From positions 23,048,387 through 23,112,386 of the forward strand of contig NC_135564.1 of NCBI RefSeq assembly GCF_964340395.1: a DNA stretch of 64,000 nucleotides. The letters are read 5' to 3'. Under the pieces are notes generated by a model, which saw only the letters and a program-made list of their open reading frames with translations, was not told the origin of the DNA and did no database searches. The stretch is from Glandiceps talaboti. Lineage: Eukaryota > Hemichordata > Enteropneusta > Spengelidae. How positions within the stretch are numbered: position 1 is the stretch's first letter; each line of letters begins with the position of its first letter. A program made the position numbers and the translations under genes. Below, piece after piece: positions 55,480 through 64,000 of the stretch.

Positions 55480-55825
55480 AATTTCAAAAAAATTCTTACT
55501 CAGGGAGGGGGGACACTCCCGTCCCTGGAACCCTCCCCCAAAAGCAGACCCTTGTGACACTACACATTTAATGATATGGGACCCAAAGAAGAACCTTGTG
55601 GCACTACACATTTAATGATATGGGTTGATAATGTGTTGGTACTAGCATGGATATATTAATGTCTATCACATAAGTAATCCTTGAACAATTGCAAAGGTAA
55701 TCCCCTAATGCCATAATGGACCACTTTGGAAAGAATAATTTCATGATTAATAGTATCAAAAGCTTTGGAAAAGTCCAGGAAAATGCCAAGAGTAATTCTG
55801 CCTTCATCCGTCATCATACGCATCT
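55480..55825 (-). mobile_element. LINE reverse-transcriptase fragment, minus strand
   Basis: The minus strand reads TDEGRITLGIFLDFSKAFDT, INHEIILSKVVHYGIRGLPL, QLFKDYLCDRH, a TAA, then YIHASTNTLSTHI and IIKCVVPQGSSLGP. FLDFSKAFDTINH is RT motif A with the first catalytic Asp, and VPQGSSLGP is motif B. Motif C is missing. Directly after motif B a ~30-bp segment (TCATTAAATGTGTAGTG(C/T)CAC) is repeated, then a C-rich repeat fragment starts. It is short, broken and clearly dead. Confidence 0.82.
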
Positions 55826-56559
55826 AAACTCAACCCAACATGTGTTATTTTAGTGTAAAACAGTTTTTCTTGCATCGATATTTGATCAAATGTCATCGGC
55901 CTAACTCACTGATTTTTATATCATATTTCACAATGGAAAGCTGCTGGCTGCGACTATTTTATTTCTATTCCCAATGGCTACTTGATGTGTCCCAATTTTT
56001 AAAACAAATATTTAGTTTTGTGGCTACAGAACCTGGTGATGCGCTATCAAGAATCATTCATTCTTGTGTGTGAAATAGTAAGAGTTCACATTCATGATAT
56101 AAGAGTCCAGCCATGCTGATATAGTGAGGTCTTGAGAAAGTTGTCATTATTCATATTTCATTGTATGTCAGATGTACAATACTAATAAATCATGTCTTTA
56201 TTTCTTGCAAGTGCAGTAAGCTATAAATACTATCAATCACACTTTAGCAATGATTACTGGTAATAATTCGGAGGTAATTGTCAGGCATACAATAAAAAGA
56301 CCAGTGAATCTCATATTTTCAGACTGAATGATAGTCTAAGAGTATTTGTAAGCAGACATGTTCATCAGAGCTCACACAGAAATCTTTTATACTTTATTTC
56401 AGGAATAGTACAGGTACATTAAACAATGACATGTACTGCACCTCTCCTTTGCTAACGTGTTAACATGCTTTGAGGTACACAAATTGACCAGATTCACTGG
56501 TGCTTTGATCAAGAATTATAAAAAAAAATATTGAAGCTTTCAATTATTGCCAATAATTG
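55826..56559. other. Non-coding spacer
   Basis: A 77-codon frame at 55840-56073 shows no domain. No repeat or RNA recognised. Confidence 0.4.
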
Positions 56560-59500
56560 CAGTGTGCAAGTGGGTAGTGGGGATTTACTCTTTGCGCTGA
56601 CCACCCAATCCTTGACCAAGTGGTAGTCAACTAACATCTGATAACCCGAACTGTTATGAGTCTCCGGATGCTTTCAGTTCAGGCCATGCATAGCGCACAT
56701 CCCTGCCGCACTGCTTAGGTGCGTTTCTGAGGTGTTGGGGCCAGCAACCCCTCCACCTTGTAAATCTTCTCGCTACAAACAAATCAAACAAGCCTCGAAA
56801 GGAAGGATCTAAACGGAGACGACTTATGCATGCCCATCGACTACGAGAAACGGATTTGAGTATACTAGAGGTGAATGTCAGAGGTCTCAGATCAAACATA
56901 GGTGAGCTGTCTAACTTGTGCAAAGAGCTCAGGCCAACTATTATTGTTGTTGTGGAAACATTCCTGGACCAATCAGTGACAGATGGAGCAGACTGCATTA
57001 CCATACCTGGTTACATCCTAAGCTGCCGCAGAGACAGACCAAATAAAACTGGTGTTGGAATTGCCATCTACTGCCTGGAAGGAATAGCCATTTTTCATGA
57101 CATTGACTTAGACCCCTTAGAATATGAAGTGATGTGGTTTTCAGTGGCTCTCAGATCCCAGAAGCTACTGATAGCTGCAGTCTACAAACCACCAAGTAGC
57201 AATAGTGATATCATCAACTACCTAAACTCCAACACCTTATCAAAACTTGCAGAGTTCAGTGCCCAGTCTGTGATACTACTCGGTGATTTCAACGTTCATC
57301 ACTCTGACTGGCTTGGCAGTAACACAACAGATGCTGCTGGCCGAAGTGCACTAGAGATGTCCAACTCCCTTGGGCTGAGACAGATTGTCACTGAACCAAC
57401 TAGGGAGGACCAGATCCTTGACCTGGTTTTGACTGACCTGGCTTCCACTGCTACAACTTTTTCAAGATTAGGCACATCTGACCACAACCCTGTCATGGTC
57501 AAACTGGATGTGCCTGTCTATAGAAACAGACCTTACAGACGAAAAGTTTGGTGATATGACAAGGCAGACTATTGGGGTATGAGAGGTTACCTTTCTTCCG
57601 CTGACTGGACCCAAGCCCTCCAGTTTGATGACCCTGAACAAGCGTGCAAAAATACCACCGACATCATTTATAATGCTATGGAAAGCTATATTCCAAGCAA
57701 GTATGTTACCAAAAAGCCTGGCGACAAAGCTTGGTTTGATGACCATTGCAAGAAAGCTGCAACCAGGAAGCGTCGCCTGTTCAACAAGTCAAAGAAAATA
57801 AACAGACAGGAAAATAAAGACAAATTTGTAGAAGCCAGAAAGAATTATAACCACATAGAGAAACAAGCCAGAAGAAGATATAACAACAAGTTGAAGGAGG
57901 AACTGTCAGACGGAAGTCTCAGCAGTAAGAGATGGTGGAATATGGTTAATACCCTTTCCGGAAGAACAGCCCGAGCGGAGATACCAGTGTTAAAAGATCA
58001 GAACCACATCTACACCACAGCAAAGGAGAAAGCTGAAAAACTTGGTCAGACTTTTGCAAAGAAATGTCAACTTGAAAACGCAGAGGAACCTGCTCCAGAC
58101 ATTAAAGGGACACCACAACACACAAAGGACAACATAGCCTTCAAGGCCAAGGACATCAAGAGGCTATTGAGAAAATTAAAACCAGACAAGGCCACAGGAC
58201 CAGATGGGATCCCTACCAAAGTCTTGAGAGCGTGTAGTGTAGAGCTAGCAAGACCTTTCAGCTGCCTGTTTAAGCTGTGCTTTGACCATGGAGTTTTCCC
58301 AAGCCAGTGGAAGTGTGCATCAGTCATCCCTGTACACAAGAGAGATTCAAAGTCTAACCCATCCATGTACCACCCCATCTCACTCCTTAGCAACATCAGT
58401 AAGGTTATGGAGGCAGTGGTAAATAACCAGCTTCAGAAGTACCTGTTGCAAAACCACCTGATATCGGATAGGCAGTTTGGATTCAGACCACATCATAGCA
58501 CAGCCGACATCCTTACCATCCTCTCTCAGCAATGGTCCAACACTCTGGACAGGGGTTATGAAGTGCGTCTTATTGCCCTGGACATCAAAGGTGCATTCGA
58601 CAAGGTGTGGCATAATGGTCTGTGCTCTAAGCTCAAGGGGAAAGGAGTATCTGGCAAGCTGCTGACCTGGATTGAGAGCTACCTATCCAACCGGTCCATG
58701 AAAGTGGTTTTATCTGGCCAATCCTCAAGTACTACATCCATAAATGCATCTGTACCTCAAGGATCAATCCTAGGCCCACTGTTGTTCTCTGTCTTTATTG
58801 ATGACCTCGGAGACAAATGTGAGAACACACTGTATATGTATGCAGATGACTCCACCTTATTCTGTGAGATCAGATCAAGTGATGACAGCAACTCTAAAAC
58901 ATGTAGTCTGAACAGGGACCTAGAGAGAATGAGGAACTGGGCAGACATATGGAAAGTGACCTTTGAGCCATCCAAGTGCAAAGTTTTGACCATCTCAAGA
59001 AAGAGGAATCCAACTAGGACAGACTTATTCCTCGGAAAGACTAAACTTGTAGAGAAGGATGAGCTGGAAATCTTGGGTGTCACAGTTGATAGGAAACTCA
59101 CCTGGACTAAGCACATATCAAACATCACAGCCAGAGCTGGACAGAAGCTTGGAGCACTAAGGAAGGTTGCAAACAAACTGAATGTGAAAGGTAGAGCTAT
59201 GGTCTATAAGGCCCAGGTCCGTACTGTTATGGAGTATGCTTCATTATGCTGGATGAGTGCCTCAACCACCACACTCAAGCTTCTCGACTCCATCCAGAGT
59301 AAAGCATTGCATATCATAGGTGTGAACGAACAGGAGGCAAGATTGGATTAAAACATCCCTTCATTACATCACAGACGCCTGGTTGCAGCTACAACTGTGC
59401 TCTACAAGATGCACACAAGTTTGTGCCCATCTGATCTGAGGGCAATGCTTCCTCAGCCATATATGATAAGACGAGCAACCCGCACCACTTTGTCAATGTC

Positions 59501-59840
59501 AAGTCATGCACTCATCGAACCAGTATCAAGAACTTACTCCACTGGCAGAACTTTCATCCACACTGCAGTCCATGTCTGGAATGGACTCCCTGACAATATA
59601 GTTGGAGTGATCAGTGATAATGGTACTCAGTCCTTCAAGAGCCGTGTGCACAAACATCTTTCAACACCCTAAAGAAACAGAAGATTCTCTAATGTACTCC
59701 TAAGCTGCTGTGAACCATTGCTTTGGCTCATGAGATTTACTTATATAGTGCTTTGCTGCTTATATCTGTGTATGACCTGGTCACATCTTATGAGCTATTG
59801 TTCACTTTAGCATTTTATATAAAAAAAATATAAAAAAAGT
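56560..59840 (+). mobile_element. Near-complete non-LTR retrotransposon (LINE, Jockey/CR1-like group)
   Basis: Contains an almost complete ORF2 (56694-59672), a ~170-bp 3' untranslated region and an A-rich end (TATAAAAAAAATATAAAAAA at about 59817-59838). About 130 bp before 56694 could be 5' leader. No separate ORF1 with zinc knuckles was found, so the copy is probably 5' truncated. The endonuclease is APE-type, which places it among Jockey/CR1/L2-like clades; exact clade needs a tree. Confidence 0.85.
56694..59672 (+). pseudogene. LINE ORF2: APE endonuclease + reverse transcriptase, two in-frame stops
   Basis: The protein nicks target DNA and copies the LINE RNA at the nick. One frame runs the whole way and is broken only by TGA at 57552-57554 and TAA at 59349-59351. 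The frame is open upstream of the first ATG (56826) back to 56694. Endonuclease: LSILEVNVRGLRSN (56862), ETFLD, AVYKPPSSNSD, LLGDFNVHHSDW (57281) and SDHNPV (57478). Then a linker. Reverse transcriptase: KPDKATGPDGIP (about 58180), ALDIKGAFDKVWH motif A (about 58575), ASVPQGSILGPLLFS motif B (about 58750), MYADDSTLF motif C (about 58837) and EILGVTVDRKLTW. The tail has SLHHRRLVAATTVLYKMH and RTFIHTAVHVWNGLP, typical of CR1/L2-like LINEs. The catalytic residues are intact, so inactivation seems recent. Confidence 0.9.
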
Positions 59841-60179
59841 TACTTAGAAAATACTGTTGTCACACAGAACTTTATTTGCTAGTAAAAAAAAGAATACCGT
59901 TCTTTACAGATGAAATAGTTGCTAGTAACACTTCTTGACTCCAGTGTCGAATTAAACCTCGAGAGGTCTGAACATTCAGACCTCAGGAGTAGTCGTTTAC
60001 CCTGTAGTTTGCAACAACGTATACCTCATTTACCTACCATAAATTCAATCATGAGGCAGTCAATAGCCAAGCAAGTGTGCAAGTGTTTGTCTGCCAAAAT
60101 ATCTCCAAATAGGAAAGTTAAGTGAAAATAACATAGCCATACAGTTGTCTAATAAAATGTATTAACTTGGGTAAAATTG
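59841..60179. other. Short non-coding spacer
   Basis: A 68-codon frame (59919-60125) without recognisable features. Nothing else seen. Confidence 0.4.
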
Positions 60180-60426
60180 GCATAGTGAAGACAATATTCA
60201 AGTACTTTATGACTTTCAATAATGTGTATGGTTTTAAGTCTTATGCCGTTAAATGGCCCACTGCATGTCCTTAAAATGTAAGACGTTTAATTTTTCACAA
60301 AGCCCACGTATATTGTAAAGAAATCTCTCATTGTTATGTATAGACGCTAAATGTTGAATTTCCACTGTTAGTTTGTAGTGTTTCATACTGTACATCTCTA
60401 AATTGGAGCATGGGGGGGGGGGGGGG
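60180..60426 (+). repeat. Dispersed repeat, copy 2 (pair of 39378-39912)
   Basis: CAATAATGTGTATGGTTTTA, TTAAATGGCCCACTGCATGT, AAAGAAATCTCTCATTGTTA and CCACTGTTAGTTTGTAGTGT follow the order in the other copy, without its ~330-bp insert. It ends in a 15-G run at 60412-60426. Confidence 0.6.
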
Positions 60427-61075
60427 TAAATACACATTAAAATATGTGTAACCAGGAAGAGGGAGGCAACGAAAATTCTTTGGTTCATTTCGAGGGCATT
60501 TTGGATTTAAAAGCAGATAAGGTAGGTGACTGACGGATGTTGAGTGGGAGATTATTCCAGAGAGTGGGAGCAGCAACACTAAAAGCATGACCACCATATG
60601 TCTTAGTACGTGATCGAATGGGGCAGAGTTTGAACTGATCAGCTGACCTTAAATTGCGACGTGGAACATATAGTTCTATCATGTCAGAAAGATAAATTGG
60701 TCCAAGCCTATTAATGGATTTAAAAATAAGAACTAAAATCTTAAAAACAATACGTTCAGAAACAGGTAACCAATGCAACTGATATAAAATTGGAGTGATG
60801 TGAAAGGTGATTTTGGAACGAGTTACAATTCTCGCAGCAATATTTTGAATACGTTGAATATGGTTGAGTAGGTACTTCGGAAGCCCAAAGAGTGAATTAC
60901 ACGAATCTATTCGAGATGTAATGAATGCATGAACTAATTGCTCAGTAGTAGGTTGAGATAAATATTTGCAGATAAGTGCAATACGACGCAAATGAAAAGT
61001 GGCAGAACGGCAGATCTGTCCAATATGCGGCTTTATTGTCAGACAAGAGTCAATAGTCAAGTTTTGAGGATTATT
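60427..61075 (-). mobile_element. 5'-truncated LINE, minus strand, open C-terminal ORF2
   Basis: A 191-codon minus-strand frame (60485-61060) reads IDSCLTIKPHIGQICRSATF, LVHAFITSRIDSCNSLFGLP, IQNIAARIVTRSKI, LHWLPVSERIVFKILVLIFK, YGGHAFSVAAPTLWNNLPL and SPTLSAFKSK. LHWLPV-RI-FK and AAP-LWN-LP are the C-terminal hallmarks of L2/CR1/Rex1-like LINEs. The palm motifs are missing, so only the last third of ORF2 is present. The frame has no stop, which points to a relatively young insertion. The 5' truncation point lies at about 61075, next to repeat family E. Confidence 0.82.
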
Positions 61076-61084
61076 GTTACACGC

Positions 61085-61440
61085 CGGATAAAAGCACCAA
61101 AATTGGCATGAATGTTCCTTAGGACCTACTGATTGATTTTAGATTGGGAGCCCTCTTCAATATTTGCATAAATTTGCATAAATCAATAAAATTCAAAATG
61201 GCCGCCACAACACTTTAAAAATCTCATATTTCTGGAAAAAAGTATACTTATTGGAGACATAATAACCCAAATTTTGGCACATGTGTTCCCCAGTACCTAT
61301 TCATTGATTGGAGTTGAAAAATGATCTTGAATTTGAACGTAAAGGTTTGATAAATCAATACTATTCAAACATGGCCATTATCATTCTTGAAAACTCGTAT
61401 GTCTGCTAAAAAGCATACTTGCAGCACTTCTTGAAGACAA
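61085..61440 (-). repeat. Degenerate tandem repeat family E, inverted copy
   Basis: About two units of ~170 bp. Read on the minus strand they match 63290-63846: TTGATTTATGCAAATTTATG, GGGCTCCCAATCTAAAATC, AGTAGGTCCTAAGGA and TCAAAATGGCCGCC-type motifs. The 70-codon minus-strand frame beside it has no recognisable domain. Confidence 0.65.
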
Positions 61441-63289
61441 TTTTTTTGTCAATATATAAATCTTATTCCTGCAACAATCAGAATCATACTTTGAACAAAT
61501 ATGATTACCATAATTCACATTTAGATCTGCAATAACTTGTTTTCGAATCAATATATCGTCCAGTATAGGATGCAAATCATCATTATTACTCACACCCTGA
61601 AGAGTACATGTATATATGTGCAGTAGTCAAATATGTGCATTGCCAAGCAAATAGAAATGTCGTCTGTGTTGCCTCGTTTATAGCAAACCCTTTATGAATA
61701 TTGTTATAACCCCACCCCCACCCCCACCCCCCACCCCTTTATATAGGATCTGGCTGGATGGGGGGTTATTACCTAAGTTCAGTCCAGGCATCTGTCCTTT
61801 GGTGCAAAGTCAATTCTTTGACAGAAATTGCACACATTCAATAATAGTTGGATGATGAAGTAGGGTTCTTGAAGGCAATATGGTTGGCAGATAATTTTAT
61901 TTGTACATTTGCGCATCTGGAACACCTTCAGCCTTGTCTACAGAGGTGTGAAATGTCTTCATATTACACTTAGTAACTGCAATGGAGGATGTCATCATAG
62001 TTACTCGTGGAACATTGGAACAACTTTCGTGAAGGAATTTGTTTTTATATCCTGTAGATGGTACTATGACAGAGAATTTGCTATCAAATTCATTAATCTG
62101 ACTTAGTTAAAAAGTTGAGAAGGCTTTAAAAGTTCCATGAAAAACGGTCGAGATGCAATTAAGCTTTATGGTCCAGGTTTTTAATAAATAGATCTTTACA
62201 GAAAAGTAGGGGTGCTATCATAAATCTATAAAAGTTTCATTTATATACTGATGTCCATTTTATTATAATTGCTCTATCATTTTTCTGACCATTTCTTTTC
62301 ATCAAATTCAAAAGCAATAGTCTGGCGAATAATGAGACTAACCAAGGAGTTAAGGTACATTTGTTGCAATGGATAGAGAACATGGCCTCTTAAAAAGTTT
62401 AGCCTTGAGAGAAGAATTTTCTAGACATTCTGGCAAGAAGCTGGCAGCTTATCTACGTGCAATTGAATCAAATTTTCTTCTTACTATCACTAGCTTTTCT
62501 AAGATAACATCAAATCAGTGAGCCCTTTTAAATGCATTTCTATTTTTTTTTGGGGGGGGGGGAATGAGAATGATTTTTCCAACCATACTATTAGTGTGCA
62601 CTTAATCCTGCTAATATATAGCTTATATGTATGAAATAATAATATTGTTTATCACATTACTACTTCTTTAATATGCCAAGTTTTTAAAATATGTAAATTA
62701 ATGGCTGCCACAATTTTCAGCCTTTTCTGTTTAGTTCATCAACAAACACTATGAACTCACAAACGTTCTCCCTAGATAATGTAAAAATCATATATTACAT
62801 GTGATTGAATAGTGAAATAAAAGGCTGTAATTCACAAATATACTATATACATGTACTAACATTTATTTTGCTGAACTATCATTCCTACAACAAAAATGTA
62901 CATTTCTTAAAGATGTTACATAGGCTAGGTGTGTGTTTTGTCACCCTTGTACCTCAACTCTAGTGTATATCAGGAAAGTTAGTTAATGAGGGAGGGGTTG
63001 TGTTACAAAACATACCAATAGAAGAATAAGGGCTTATGAAAGTATCTTTGATCGATGAGACAAAGAAGTTTGCCAATAGCACACCTGTATATGTTACACT
63101 ACCATAAACAATACAGGTAGTTGCTAAACTGACCAGGTATTGATTAAATAGTACATGAAATGAAGAAAATAATGAAATTTGGTAATATTAGTGCAACGTA
63201 TATAATTGTGAATGATAGGTAACATATTTGTATAAACAAAATGACACTTTATTTCATTAAGTTATGCAAAATATTTCATGACCAGAAAT
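61441..63289. other. Unassigned AT-rich stretch
   Basis: It includes a C-rich run of CCCCCAC repeats (61708-61736), whose complement is G-rich, and an 11-G run at about 62551-62561. The 65-codon frame at 61909-62106 shows nothing recognisable. No gene seen. Confidence 0.4.
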
Positions 63290-63846
63290 GACAGTTTTCA
63301 ATGGTGACAGCAAACATTTTTGATTTTACTGAATGTATGTAATCATTTAGAGCTCTCCTGAGCCAAAATCAAGAAGTAGGTCCTAAGGACCACTCATGCC
63401 CAATCTATTTCAATAAAAAGTTCTGCAAAGTATGCTATATCTCAGAAAAATGGGATTTTAAAGAATGACAGCCACCATGTTGAATTTCTTGATTTATGCA
63501 AATGTCTGCAAATATTTACAAGGGCTCTCACTCTAAATACTATAAGTAGGTCCCCAGGATCACCCATACCCAACTTGGTGCTTTTATTTCATTAAAAAGG
63601 CAAAGTATGCTATATCTCAGAAATATGGTATTTTTAAGAATGATGGCTGCCATGTTGAATTTCATTGATTTATGCAAATGTCTGCAAATATTCACAAGGG
63701 CTCCCATTTTAAATGCAATATGTAGGTCCTCAGGATCACTCGTACCCAATCTGGTGCTTTTATTTCAACAAAAAGATCTGCAAAGTATGCTACATTGTAT
63801 ATCACAGAACAATGGAATTTTTAAGAATGATGGCTGCCATGTTGAA
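63290..63846 (+). repeat. Degenerate tandem repeat family E, ~175-bp unit
   Basis: Three units, with ATGCTATATCTCAGAAA at about 63431 and 63606 and a variant at about 63787. Each is followed by AAGAATGATGGCTGCCATGT, TTGATTTATGCAAATGTCTG, CAAGGGCTC(C/T)CA and TAGGTCC(T/C)(A/C)AGGA. The style resembles the central monomers of families A-C, but no 5' motif or 3' hairpin was found. Confidence 0.8.
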
Positions 63847-64000
63847 TAATAATAATAATAATAATAATCTTTATTTATACTGGATAGTTCTTTAAGCATT
63901 TAAACACTTGTCTCCCAAGAAGTCCAGTGAGGGCCATCCCTCGTGGGTTCAGTGTTAATGCAGGAGGAAACCGGAGTACCCGGGGAAAACCTGCGTTGTT
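63847..64000 (-). mobile_element. Retroelement 3' end, minus strand, cut by window edge
   Basis: (AAT)n at 63846-63868 is followed by CTTTATTTATACTGG and, further on, GGAGGAAACCGGAGTACCCG-GGGAAAACC. On the minus strand this reads toward AATAAAG(ATT)n, the layout of a SINE or LINE 3' end with an ATT tail. The conserved GGAAACCGGAGTACCCGG block is common in dispersed repeats of aquatic animals. The family cannot be named because the rest is outside the window. Confidence 0.5.

Overview
This window is nuclear DNA of a multicellular animal. The evidence is spliced exons with consensus GT/AG borders, a receptor exon of the DCC/neogenin type, several LINE reverse transcriptases, a tRNA-derived SINE with an L2-like tail, and a dense load of minisatellites and non-autonomous transposons. 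The DNA is AT-rich. I think a marine invertebrate is most likely, perhaps a non-vertebrate deuterostome, but the species cannot be read from the sequence. Nothing indicates bacterial, organellar or viral DNA.

Host genes occupy little of the window. (1) A minus-strand gene contributes a signal-peptide exon (32764-32830) and a first-Ig-domain exon (28040-28339). Donor and acceptor phases match exactly, and the protein resembles the N-terminus of DCC/neogenin/protogenin receptors; later exons were not found. (2) A plus-strand locus at 41303-43167 encodes a membrane-anchored SGNH/GDSL-type esterase-like protein. It is interrupted by one frameshift and one stop, so it is either a young pseudogene or carries sequence errors. 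(3) Two weaker coding-like blocks (22299-22411 and 51393-51620) are reported with low confidence.

Mobile DNA makes up most of the rest. Three families, called A, B and C here, share one build: a small 5' palindrome, a short 5' motif, 114-150 bp tandem monomers in the middle, a GACA/CA-type microsatellite, and a 3' hairpin whose stem repeats the 5' motif. This is the known layout of Helentron-associated (HINE/DINE/Pearl-like) elements. Copies sit at 11938-13961, 12495-13834, 20838-21543, 23576-23810, 26725-27857, 28448-30336, 35316-35550, 35776-37285, 37865-38828, 39948-40953, 46512-47714 and 53643-54619. Several are nested, so their order of insertion can be read. Two copies of a 1.4-1.6 kb piggyBac-like element ending in TTAA lie at 5215-6833 and 13972-15324. 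There are also palindromic foldback elements, a hAT-like MITE, a SINE, and six LINE remnants; the best-preserved LINE is at 56694-59672.

About ten minisatellite arrays (units of 20, 22, 25, 30, 32, 40, 42, 44 and about 90 bp) cover over a tenth of the window. Many long reading frames are artefacts of these repeats. Layout: 1-4.8 kb satellites; 4.8-15.3 kb transposons; 15.3-19 kb mostly unassigned; 19-24.5 kb satellites and a family B element; 26.7-32.8 kb receptor gene with intronic elements; 33.6-41 kb LINE remnants and A/B/C elements; 41.3-43.4 kb esterase locus; 44-49 kb LINE and a split minisatellite; 49.8-55.2 kb satellites and a family C element; 55.5-64 kb LINEs and a second degenerate repeat family.
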